Positions 1 to 10,818 of a stretch of 64,000 bases of DNA are shown here, in pieces. The DNA is from Pycnopodia helianthoides (lineage: Eukaryota > Echinodermata > Asteroidea > Forcipulatida > Asteriidae): contig CM063250.1 in NCBI GenBank assembly GCA_032158295.1, forward strand, positions 3,479,501 through 3,543,500. Reading direction: 5' to 3'. How positions within the stretch are numbered: position 1 is the stretch's first letter; the number at the start of each line of letters is the position of its first letter. A model generated the notes under the pieces. That model made no database searches and was not told the origin of the DNA. It was given only the letters and a program-made list of their open reading frames with translations. The translations under genes were made by a program, and so were the position numbers.

Positions 1-21
1 AATTGGCATCGGGGATAAAGC

Positions 22-95
22 TTGGTGGTCTAGTGGTAAGACACCTCTGCTCTAGAATGGCAAAGATCATGAGTTTGAGAAATATGCTTGTGTGT
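22..95 (+). mobile_element. possible tRNA-like SINE head, fragment
   Basis: The sequence GGTCTAGTGGTAAGACACC resembles the D-arm / A-box region of a tRNA, and about 35 bases later GAGTTTGAGA is a weak match to a B box. It sits at the window edge with no recognisable tail. It may be a degraded tRNA-derived SINE or chance similarity. Confidence 0.25.
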
Positions 96-527
96 TTTTT
101 TTCACATGACTCTGGGAAACCTCAGGAAAGTAGGAGTAAACAGTGCTGAAGCACACATCAGTGTTTGGGTAAAAACACAAATTAATAACCTAATAATAAT
201 ATTTAATATTAGTATAGCAAGTATCACTCAGAGTTCCCTATGCACTGGGAAAAAAAGAAGCCGATCAATAAAAAACTACAAATGAATAAATGTGCCTTGA
301 CCAGTATTTTAAATTGGTCAGCAGTTCCAGTCAGTTAAACATGTGTAGAGTAGGTCATTCCAGAGCATTACGGGGAAGCTTAAAAGAAACAAGAACCAAA
401 CGATGGCATTTGCTGGGAGAGACAAGAGAAATTTGTTCTTAGGTTTCTAACTGACTATACACTGCACACATGTATGCACATGGGCAAGGCCCCATTTTCT
501 CCCCCAAATGGACTAAACAATACTGAG

Positions 528-910
528 GTCACACCAATTGGCATCTCAAAGCGCTCAGTATTTTTTCCTGTAAGGTATGCGGAGTTACGTTTTGAAGTAT
601 GAGACCTATTCCTTTACATAGCACCATGTAATGGTTTACAAAGTGCTTTGGTGCAATATGCTGCCGATCAAACCAGGAACACCGGGGCAAACCCCTTCTC
701 TTTACAATAAGCGCACTGGGTTCTTTTACGGCCATTACACAACACACGGGACCAACGGCTTTACGTGCCATCCGAAGGGCGTAGCAATAGTGGTTAAGTG
801 TCTTGCTTAAGGACACAAGTGTCACGACCGGGACTCGAACCCACGCTCTGCTGAACAGAAACACCAGAGCTTGAGTCCGGTGCTCTTATCCGCTCGGCCA
901 CGACACGCCA
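528..910 (-). mobile_element. tRNA-derived SINE (Leu/Ser-type head), full-length copy
   Basis: Read on the minus strand, the element starts with a class II tRNA-like head (GTGTCGTGGCCGAGCGGATA, then GTGGGTTCGAGTCCCGG as B box) and continues about 300 bp to a tail ending in CTGAGCGCTTTGAGATGCC. Close copies occur at 33.3-33.7 kb (minus), 42.07-42.5 kb (minus) and 45.9-46.1 kb (plus). Pol III A and B boxes are visible in the head. Short reading frames inside it are not genes. Confidence 0.8.
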
Positions 911-1185
911 TTAAATCTAAGTTCTTTTCCCCCAAAATGATTGTTGACATATGCAAAGAGACACTTTTTAGGGGTAGAGCAACGCAAAAGCAAGGCACTG
1001 ACCTCCATGAAACCCGGGGCTATTCTTCTAAAATCCAACAACCTCTGGCTTTGCCGGATTTAATTGTATCTGACAATGTCCAAGTCAAACCAACCAGATT
1101 TCATGAAGCACTAAGATTCATTGTACGATGAGTTGCCAATATTGCCATAGCGATTTGTATTGTGACATCACACTTTGCTTAGCAG

Positions 1186-1548
1186 TTAAAGGTATTATAC
1201 AGGACTGGTATAGCTGACAAAACAGTCGCAAACAAAGTTCATGTTTGGTGTGATTAACCATATACATGAAACAACAAACCTGTGAAAATTTGAGCTCAAT
1301 TGGTCATCGAGGTCACGAGAAAATAGTGAAAAGAGACCTTATGTGTTTTCTGTTTTTCAAACATCGAGTTTATTATCGCCCACGATAAAAACTATTGTTT
1401 TATTCATATCTCAGAAACGATAGCATTTTAGGCATAAATATTTTAAGAGACCCTTTCTACCATTACTTACTTTAAATCATGTAAGTTATGTGTGAATCTG
1501 TGAACATTTGTGTTTTTCGATCTTACCAATAGTGTACAGGGCCTTTAA
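1186..1548 (-). mobile_element. TTAA-flanked MITE, family B
   Basis: The element is bounded by TTAA at both ends, with imperfect terminal inverted repeats: TTAAAGGTATTATACAGGA on the left and GTGTACAGGGCCTTTAA on the right. It has no coding capacity. Relatives lie at 35,568, 41,793, 43,257, 48,001 and 48,484. I use family B for copies with the internal segment GAGCTCAATTGGTCATCGAG. Confidence 0.75.
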
Positions 1549-1596
1549 GATTGATTCGCAGTTAAGATCAATCTCAGCTTTTTGTACAAATCGAGC

Positions 1597-1803
1597 ACAG
1601 GGACCAATTTCATAGAGCTGCTCAAACACACAAGGTACATGTAGCTAAGCACAATCAAATTATGCTCACCAGAATAAGGTTACCAGCCAAAATGCCATTC
1701 CACATATACCCTCTGTGACTGGTGTCCTGCTTATTCTCGCTTAGCAGAAACTTGTTTCGCAATATTTTCGGCTTAAAGGCAGCTCTATAAAATTGACCCC
1801 CAA
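1597..1803. mobile_element. MITE with TIR like GGGCCCAATTTCATAGAGCT
   Basis: The left end GGGACCAATTTCATAGAGCT and the right end AGCTCTATAAAATTGACCCC are inverted repeats. The interior shares CTTACCAGAATAAGGTTACC-like sequence with the copy at 35,078-35,235, and a third copy is at 28,218-28,410. There is no open reading frame of note. Confidence 0.65.
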
Positions 1804-2277
1804 GCTTGTAGTTAGGCCAACATTCAACAGAAACTGACACTTGAGACTGTGCTTAATGAAAACACTGGCATGAGATATTGGTGACAAAATGTACCAGAAC
1901 AATCTCGAGGAATTCAGGTTGATGCATGTGACGTAGCAGCTCTATATTTATCCCAACAGCTAATTTTTACTTCAAGTTAAAGCATTACTCAGGTCCCTGT
2001 ACTGTTACATTAAGGTTGTAAACTGTGCACTGCACTTTACAGATCAGATAGATGTTATCTTAACCCAAGATTAAAGGCAAAATACATGCTTGATAATTTG
2101 ATAAAGATCAGAACTAACGACAGAACAATTTTCACTCTGAAGGCTTTACTTCTCTGAACATTTGATGTCAGTTCCAATTGTCCTGAGCAATATTCCCAGC
2201 TGTCATGGCGCAGGAAAATTATTCCCCCTTACTTGACTTTTGTTTGATCTTGATTTGCCAACCAAAATAAGCACATT

Positions 2278-2747
2278 TTGAATGCGTGTGCAAAATCCTT
2301 GACAAAATTTAAACCATCATTAGTCGTTTTCTCAATAACATGCCCACCTTTTGGGGTGGAAAGTCCCAACAGACTGGTTGTCTCAGAAAACTTGAAGATT
2401 GGTCTTTCAAAAGTAATTCTTGCAGAACGGAGAATTAAACTGCGGAGTAACCGCTCCTTTAAGAGATTTAATACACATCAGAGTTTCATCTGATGGCAGT
2501 TTGATGATGGCATGAGGGACCATAAAACAATAACACACGGCCCGGAATCTCTGGCCGATTAAAAAAACTACAGTACACATCTTGGTTGAGTAACACCCCG
2601 GTGAGAGAATGATCAGTCAGTTATCGCTTACTTTGATTGATGACAGATTGCTGATACATTAGCAACTGCAGAGGAACACTAAGATATTATGAACAGATTT
2701 TCTAATTGATGAAACCCTTCCTGGATGTGTACAGTTAAAACAGAGCC
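2278..2747. other. non-coding, nothing recognised
   Basis: AT-rich sequence between two miniature elements. I see no gene, RNA or clear repeat. The 71-codon open frame starting at 2,278 has no recognisable domain or splice context. Confidence 0.4.
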
Positions 2748-3141
2748 TTAAAGGAACATTACAGAATTGGTTTTTGCTAACAAAACAGTTGCTGGCAGTG
2801 TAAGCACTTTATGTAATCCACCATATACATAAACTGACAAACCTGTAGAAGTTTGAGATCGATCGGCCATCTGCGTCACGAGAAAATAGTGAAAAACTGA
2901 TTACACATTTGCATGAAATCATATAGATTCAACAAATGAATAAAACGCTCACTGAGTGATAAACTCCAATCGGAAAATTAGTTTATCCATTTCTCATCAA
3001 ATATGGCGTTTCAGACAGAAATATTTCAAGGGATGTTTTCTACTATCATCATCATTAGACCGTGTAAGTTTTATGTAAATCTGTGATCAAAAAGTATATT
3101 TTACAAGTTTTTTTCTTACCAATTCTGTAATGATCCTTTAA
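2748..3141 (+). mobile_element. TTAA-flanked MITE, family A, copy 1
   Basis: A 394-bp element flanked by TTAA, with terminal inverted repeats AAGGAACATTACAGAATTGG and CCAATTCTGTAATGATCCTT. Six further copies lie in the window (26,688; 46,757; 50,150; 57,805; a chimera at 59,974; 63,584), which is very high density. It has no protein-coding capacity. The TTAA target suggests mobilisation by a piggyBac-like transposase, which is inference. Confidence 0.85.
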
Positions 3142-3235
3142 AATTCGAAAGAATTGAAGATGTAAGAAAGAGGAAATGGCCATGCACAAAAAAACCTTCT
3201 AACAGTGGTTCAATTTTTCTACTTAAAAAAAGAGA

Positions 3236-6110
3236 AAATCTGGCGGTCACTTAGACAGTTGCACGTCTGGTAAACATACAACAAAATCCATGTTCGCATA
3301 TGTACAGTGTGTAGTACTTCAACCTATTTCTTCCTGTTTACAATTACAGCGAACACACAACTTAATTGCACCATATTGAATTTGAAGTAATATTGAATTT
3401 GAAGCACGGTGTAGATTACTGCAACTGTTATAAATGGCAGAAACCTTTGCATTCAATACTTGCATTCTATGATATTTTTGTGCATCACAATGTGTAGAAT
3501 GCGGGCCAGGGACGGGATTGTTTGTACGGAGAGTTCGACAGGCCACTGCGGCAACGGCCTCAGCTGTCCTCGTCTTGGCCTTGGTGCCCCCTCATAAATG
3601 TTCCAATAAGGCGATTCCAATTATCTAATGGAGCTGCCCCTTTTACCCATGAAGAGTGGTCTTTCCTCCACAAGAATGTAAATCCAGATCTTGGTTTGAC
3701 CAAGAACTAAATGTAGGTTTGATGCAACAAATTGCATTTAGCATTTGTACAATGTCCACTGTATATTAAATGCATTTTGTCCACTCCCTTCAATTATAAA
3801 CATTTCAACAAAACAATGTCTCAGAGACAGGTGAAATTTAAAATGCCCTTTTAATGGTATTTACACATTAGTTATTAATATTTTGTTATTATTTATTCAG
3901 CCATTTCTCAAGGTACAACATTGACACATATCAGTCTCATTGCACAGGACAAAAATCTGAAACACCGAAGTCACACATAAAAAACAACAACATTGGCCCA
4001 TATCAAATTGGCCAACAATAACAAGAGAGTACTCAAACACTGTGACTCGGAAAGTCTTCATGGTCTTTACCCCTGAGAGGCCATTCAGAATTATCAATTT
4101 TGTTTTTTTGTTGGGGGGGGGGTGGTCTCCCCCAAAATATTTTTGACCTATCCCATTTTTCTTTTTCAAAAAGTTGCTTTTGAGGGTTTTTTCAAAATCT
4201 GGCGGTCACTTAGACAGTTGCACGTCTGGTAAACATACAACAAAATCCATGTTCGCATACGTACGGTGTGTAGTACTTCAACCTATTTCTTCCTGTTTAC
4301 AATTACAGCGAACACACAACTTAATTGCACCATATTGAATTTGAAGTAATATTGAATTTGAAGCGCGGTGTAGATTACTGCAACTGTTATAAATGGCAGA
4401 AACCTTTGCATTCAATACTTGCATTCTACGATATTTTTGTGCATCACAATGTGTAGAATGCGGGCCAGGGACGGGATTGCTTGTACGGAGAGTTCGACAG
4501 GCCACTAAGGCAACGGCCTCAGCTGTCCTCGTCTTGGCCTTGGTGCCCCCTCATAAATGTTCCAATAAGGCGATTCCAATTATCTAATGGAGCTGCTCTT
4601 TTACCCATGAAGAGTGGTCTTTCCTCCACAAGAATGTAAATCCAGATCTTGGTTTGACCAAGAACTAAATGTAGGTTTGATGCAACAAATTGCATTTAGC
4701 ATTTGTACAATGTCCACTGTATATTAAATGCATTTTGTCCACTCCCTTCAATTATAAACATTTCAACAAAACAATGTCTCAGAGACAGGTGAAATTTAAA
4801 ATGCCCTTTTAATGGTATTTACACATTAGTTATTAATATTTTGTTATTATTTATTCAGCCATTTCTCAAGGTACAACATTGACACATATCAGTCTCATTG
4901 CACAGGACAAAAATCTGAAACACCGAAGTCACACATAAAAAACAACAACATTGGCCCATATCAAATTGGCCAACAATAACAAGAGAGTACTCAAACACTG
5001 TGACTCGGAAAGTCTTCATGGTCTTTACCCCTGAGAGGCCATTCAGAATTATCAATTTTGTTTTTTTGTTGGGGGGGGGGGTGGTCTCCCCCAAAATATT
5101 TTTGACCTATCCCAATTTTCTTTTTCAAAAAGTTGCTTTTGAGGGTTTTTTCAAAATCTGGCGGTCACTTAGACAGTTGCACGTCTGGTAAACATACAAC
5201 AAAATCCATGTTCGCATACGTACGGTGTGTAGTACTTCAACCTATTTCTTCCTGTTTACAATTACAGCGAACACACAACTTAATTGCACCATATTGAATT
5301 TGAAGTAATATTGAATTTGAAGCGCGGTGTAGATTACTGCAACTGTTATAAATGGCAGAAACCTTTGCATTCAATACTTGCATTCTACGATATTTTTGTG
5401 CATCACAATGTGTAGAATGCGGGCCAGGGACGGGATTGCTTGTACGGAGAGTTCGACAGGCCACTAAGGCAACGGCCTCAGCTGTCCTCGTCTTGGCCTT
5501 GGTGCCCCCTCATAAATGTTCCAATAAGGCGATTCCAATTATCTAATGGAGCTGCTCTTTTACCCATGAAGAGTGGTCTTTCCTCCACAAGAATGTAAAT
5601 CCAGATCTTGGTTTGACCGAGAACTAAATGTAGGTTTGATGCAACAAATTGCATTTAGCATTTGTACAATGTCCACTGTATATTAAATGCATTTTGTCCA
5701 CTCCCTTCAATTATAAACATTTCAACAAAACAATGTCTCAGAGACAGGTGAAATTTAAAATGCCCTTTTAATGGCATTTACACATAAGTTATTAATATTT
5801 TTTTAATTATTTATTCAGCCATTTCTCAAGGTACAACATTGACACACATCAGTCTCATTGCACAGGACAAAAATCTGAAACACCGAAGTTACACATAAAA
5901 AAACAACGACGGCCCATATCAAATTGGCCAACAATAACGAGAGAGTACTCAAACACTGTGACTCGGAAAGTCTTCATGGTCTTTACCCCTGAGAGGCCAT
6001 TCAGAATTATCAATTTTGTTTTTTGTTGTGGGGGGGGGGGTGGTCTCCCCCCAAATATTTTTGACCTATCCCCATTTTCTTTTTCAAAAAGTTGCTTTTG
6101 AGGGTTTTTT
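3236..6110. repeat. 959-bp tandem triplication
   Basis: Three head-to-tail copies of one unit; the shared TGGCGGTCACTTAGACAG motif starts at 3,241, 4,200 and 5,159, a period of exactly 959 bp. Copies differ at only a few positions until the distal part of copy 3, which has extra substitutions and indels. Inside each unit is a segment (GTCTTGGCCTTGGTGCCCC) that also occurs, diverged, at 32.0, 46.2 and 62.7 kb. The repeated 75- to 90-codon open frames in the copies have no recognisable domain and lie in repeat DNA. Confidence 0.95.
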
Positions 6111-9100
6111 TCCACTTTTTTTCTTAAGTTGAAAATCAAGTTTTGAATTTCACTATTTTCTTTCACCAACCCACCCACATTTTCGCAAAAGAGAAAATCA
6201 AAATTTTAAAACATTGATCATGTTCCTGAATTGCCCCTGACCTCCTTTTAATTTAAAACTATACATGATAAATTGAGTCAGCTTTTGGCAGTTAAATTAC
6301 ATGTACATGACTAATTTGGACAGATTAAAATCTCTGTTACGAAAAGAACAATGAGTACATCCTTGCATGCATGTGCAGACGCTGGTCTTAATTAAAAAAA
6401 TACACATGCATACAGTGAATCATACTGTGGTTTCAATTGTTAATAGATGAACTTAATTAAAAATGTCTGCAAGAAAAACTCTATCGTATTGCATTATAGA
6501 TTTCAAAGTGCTGTAATTGCAAATCCATATCAAGCTAATCTCATTCCCAATGGAAGAAAATGACGACATATGCGTGAAGACAATATTGGTGTACAATGGA
6601 CTGCCATGGTGCATGTAATGTACAGTGGTCGTTCTGAAACGTAGGCCTAAAATCAGTAGAAAGTAGGGTTTCCCTACTTATTGTAGTTCGCATTTTTTAA
6701 CAGCGTGGCCCAAAACCTTCAGTAAGTGACAGATGCAAAAAAAAACCACACAGGAAACCAACTTCCCATGTGAGACTCTCGAAATTCAAATCAGCTACTG
6801 ATATAGCCCTCAAGCCAAACCATTGAACCAAATTACAATATACACATATGCCCGCAGGACGCTACAATGTTGAATTAACATTTGTGTACACATTTCAGAT
6901 TGTCTACTCTCTCTAACTACAAGGAAGGCAAAGTCCACAGAGCCAGCAATAACAAGACTGTCAACATTGTAATCACATTTATTGGTTCCTGCCGAAGCTA
7001 TCCAAGAAACGAAATAAGAAAAACGTCTACTTGCAAATTAGTGGCAATGAAACCCAAGACCGTGTAAATACCTTGGGACCTGAAGACTTGGAGAGCGAGA
7101 CGAATCTTTGCAGATCCAATCTTACATGTATCTTTTAAATTGTGTATATTCCTCAATGTCATCAATGCATTGAAGACTAAGGAGATTCTTTTATTATAAA
7201 TATTTATAACATATTACCTGGTGTTTGAATCTACACCATGTTTTTTTTTTAATGATTTTAGACACTTAATACACAATGGCCTAACAGTAACAATAATAAT
7301 ACCCCAAGTGATTTGTACAATGTGTCTTTTTAAACAAACCCAGTGTTAACATGATTTATTCAGTCTGGATTTTAAAGACAAAGAACAGTCTGGTTAACAA
7401 ATTTTATTTAAAAAAAAAACTTGATTGGTTTCTTCTTGAAAGCTTAGTGATACAGTAGACACATGCAACTTTGCAAACTTTTGTACAGTTTTTTTCAGTT
7501 TTCATTCTCTTTTAATAAAAAGGAGATCAGCTGATCGGCCGACACGTTGCATTTCATACCAGTACCTATCCTCTCGAAAATTAGTTCCGTCTTGGAATTA
7601 CTGCGACAGTCCAGAAAATAGAATTTAAAGACCCTTGAAATAACCAATTGCTAATTTTGATTGCCGCAATCAAAATAAGCAACCAAAATAAGCCACAAAA
7701 ACTCCTCAGACAATTGTTTAAATTTGCTTTGTCTAAAACATGACATCACCAGCTGTCTGGTAGCTTTACTGTATGGTGTGTTGTTGAAAACTACAGGGTG
7801 GGAAAGGACCTTAAACAATTGATGTCCTGACATCACCATCTTGGAGGTAAAACAATGGTGAAACAATGATAACGCACTTCCGTGTATGCGGGAAGCACAG
7901 AAAGGGCCAATGAGCAACCTTCTTATGACATGTATGACCTCTAGCCGAGGGCGCCCTAATCAAATGACAAAATGTCAATTTTAATGGCCTAACTTGATTT
8001 ATTCCACGAAAGTCAATACTGTTGTACTTTCCAAGCAAAACATTTTTTAGAAAAACTTTCAAGTATCTTGAAGCAAAATCCTTGACATGAGACAATGATA
8101 TCTTAGTAGTTGTTGTACTTTTTCCTATTCAAAGACTGCGACAACAATACAAGTAATGCATTCCAGTGTCAACAACAATGGCAATATTTAAATCAAATCA
8201 TAAGATTAAGAACACTTGGGTTTTAACCTCATAACAATGCACCCCCACCTAATTTTGACCTAAGTTTAGGGAGATAAAGGGCAGTTAGACACGGAGGTCG
8301 GCATTTTTTAAGGGCTACCCATGGCCGAAGGAACACTATGGAATCTTTGGATGTATAAATTAAGGATACTAAGGCAGGCAGTGGATATTAAGCGAGCACT
8401 GGCTTCAGGGTTTGCTCTTAAAGGCACCTGGCAGTGGTATTTTGTAAAAACAAAGCTTTTGTCATTAATATATGTATTTTGATGAGTGGAATGTGAATAA
8501 ACAGTTAATTAAGGTTTTAAAAAATTAGTTTTTATTTTAATTACAAATTTAAGAGTAGGCCCCCCTTTACCTTGACACATGTTGGTGCTATTCATGACGT
8601 CAATCAAGGCACGATATTTGAAGGAAAAAATGTTGTGCGTATGCGGACGTCACCCACATCACAGTATACATTATGTACTAGCTAACGTATACTAGCTGGC
8701 ACATCGCGTTGAAAACGACGTCGTTAGTCTGACTTTCGCGGCCCACAACCGGTTATACTTGGGATCTGCAGGAAACAAATGCAGACTGACCCCATCATTA
8801 GTTGTTTAGCTGCATACAGCAGCAATACACCTGGTCGGCATGGCCGGAAAATGCAAGAAAAAAAAACTTTTTCGAAACGTACAAGATCACTACTGGGACC
8901 TACTTGCATGTGTTTTTACAACGTAAACGCAAGCAAATTCAAGGGGGGGTCGATGTTCGATCGAGACGAAGTCTGCCTTGATTGACGTCACAAAAGGGGA
9001 TGGGCGGAGTCATCCCCGAACAACTTTATATATTTTTTTTACATATAAATCCTCACAAACAATTACTCAAAAAATTGTTTTATTGTTAATATACATAAAC

Positions 9101-9831
9101 TCTTATGTTTAAAAAAAAAAAAATTCTATTTCCAGGTGACTTTAACTTTTCCAGTGACCAGTGACCCACCAGCAGTTTCACTAGTCCACCAGCTTTTTTA
9201 CTAGTTCATTATTTCAAAATAAATAGGGATGCTTTCCAACACTAAACTAGCCAACCTGACCACTTGGAGAGAATTTTGACTGGTCCTCAGGTGTTTTTAA
9301 GTAGCATTTGGATAGTGGACTATTTTATGGGAGAACGCTGGGCTTGTGACTTTTTGGGGGGACTTAGAAATGTTACCATGACAAATGTTGATCTGGTTCC
9401 TACTGGCTAAAAAGAGGATGTGGACGAAAAACCCTGTAATTTGACCTGTAATTTTAGCTACTCGTGAACACGCCAACAAAGAGGGCGCCATACGATCTGC
9501 CGGCTTAATACAGTTTACTAAAAGAAAGCCGGTGCCGGCAAAATATACACTACCTCTAAAAAGTAAGGCTCTCTTATTAAAATAAAATATATTTTAGCAA
9601 ATATTTTCTTCACAAAGATCTCTTTTGTTTTACAAATAAGTAAACAATTAACTTTTGCAAATATTCCACCTCCACTTTAAAAAGGTGGTACCGAAGCTTG
9701 GGAATGGGAGCAGTAGTTACCAGCTTTATACCATTTAAACAGCAAGTAATGAAGGCACACCGAGGACCATTCATTCTCATCCCACCATGAATTCATCACA
9801 CTGACCACCCCACCTCCATGCACTGACTTAC
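6111..9831. other. non-coding stretch, probable intron 1 of the Reeler gene
   Basis: AT-rich DNA with poly-A/T tracts. On the minus strand it lies directly downstream of the Reeler exon donor, so it is probably intron. I found no recognisable second exon. The sequence near 7,655-7,680 (GATTGCCGCAATCAAAATAA) recurs at 35,455. Around 9,140-9,200, ACTAGTCCACCAGC-like words resemble degenerate repeats elsewhere. Open frames up to 94 codons show no known motif. Confidence 0.4.
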
Positions 9832-10033
9832 CCAAATACTCCTGCCCCGGAACATAAAACGCCGGATGTCCCGAAATAGCAATCCGATACCCGTTGTCAC
9901 CGGGCCGTTTGGGCACCGAAAAATCTCCTGGCTCCCTCGAACATCCCTGTCTCTGTGATCCAAAGGTGCCTGCTAACAATGCGTGAACGTAGAAAGTAAC
10001 AAGTAGGAGTATTTGGGCGAAATTTAGGCCCAT
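9832..10033 (-). CDS. Reeler-domain secreted protein, first coding exon (F-spondin-like)
   Basis: The exon encodes 67 residues plus one base. Residues 1-25 (MGLNFAQILLLVTFYVHALL then AGTFG) form a typical signal peptide. From about residue 31, CSREPGDFSVPKRPGDNGYR followed by IAISGHPAFYVPGQEYL matches the start of a Reeler (reelin N-terminal) domain: the early Cys, PGDNGY and YVPG...Y are the family landmarks. The exon ends at TATTTGG|GTAAGTCAG, a strong donor in phase 1. The ATG at 10,033 has a good context (AGA before, G after). F-spondin-like is my first choice; other Reeler proteins are possible. Later exons were not found and are presumably beyond the left edge. An out-of-frame ATG at 10,187 could act as an upstream reading frame. 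Confidence 0.7.
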
Positions 10034-10230
10034 TCTGAGGCCGGAGAAAGTATTCAGTGTTTGTTGTTGTTCCACGCACTGTACAGTCAGTACCGTGAAG
10101 CTGCATATACAGCATGCAATAGATAGATACGAGAAAAAGTACACAATCGATTGCCGAAGTTTTCGTTCGGAGCTTTAATTGCAGCATCTACGACGACTGT
10201 TTTATGAAGGAATTAACAAAAACTATCGGC

Positions 10231-10254
10231 TATTTATAGAAGCGGCTATTTATA
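10231..10254 (-). promoter_or_regulatory. two tandem TATA boxes for the Reeler gene
   Basis: On the minus strand the motif CTATAAATAGC occurs twice, 16 bp apart (plus-strand TATTTATA at 10,231-10,238 and 10,247-10,254). They lie about 200-220 bp upstream of the Reeler start codon. Transcription would be expected to begin near 10,200-10,225. Which box is used cannot be told from sequence. Confidence 0.55.
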
Positions 10255-10502
10255 GAGAGCGCCCTCGGACGACGCTCTGTGTTTACTCATTCAATGCGAA
10301 CGTCTCGATACCTTTAGCTGACCATTGATTGATTGGTTTCTTTGTCCTTTTTTTGTTGCCTTTCTAGATGTAAAATGGTCCATTTTTGATAAGCAAACCA
10401 CACTGGTTGGCATGGAGGGCCAAGGCTGCTCAAATGCGATATGTGGCTATGTGGCTTTGTGGCTTTGTGGCATAGTTAACAGTTTTAGTTTTTGTTTTTG
10501 GT

Positions 10503-10816
10503 TAAAAGTTTTTCCCCTGTCCTGAAGGACTTGGATTCGAACCACTCATATTTCGTCTTCAAAGCGCTACGTCTTACCTTTGCGCTAAGTTACTGCCCAC
10601 CACCTCCCTTCTTTTTTTCTCTATATAAATTGTGAACTTCTGTTTATCTGAAGAGGCAAAAAGAATAATAGTGGTTTAATCTTTTTGTCTGAACCACCTG
10701 GGTTCGAACTCCTCTCTTGCAATATGCACAACAAGCAATTATCCAGCTGCGCTAACTGTTCTGCTCATAAAAGATGCTTTTCTATTCCATATATTACATA
10801 GTATCTAGTAATTTTT
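10503..10816. repeat. left bracket of the 13-bp array, ~315-bp direct repeat
   Basis: This segment is about 90% identical by eye, in the same orientation, to 22,228-22,543 on the other side of the array. It contains two minus-strand tRNA-like modules at about 10,519-10,597 and 10,687-10,767, each with an A-box-like TTAGCGCA and a B-box-like GTTCGAA. Both also occur in the right-hand cluster, so the array appears to lie inside a pre-existing tRNA-like repeat cluster. Confidence 0.85.
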
Positions 10817-10818
10817 TC

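Noticed and set aside
528..910. Functional tRNA-Leu or tRNA-Ser gene
   Set aside because: The head is followed by a conserved ~300-bp body and shared tail in several copies, which defines a SINE.
3319..5546. Repeated 64- to 90-codon open frames in the triplication
   Set aside because: They are copies of one non-coding repeat, present on both strands over the same DNA, without motifs.
9677..9831. Reading through the Reeler exon donor to extend the protein
   Set aside because: After the strong GTAAGT donor the frame loses Reeler similarity (KSVHGGGVVSVMN...), so it is intron.
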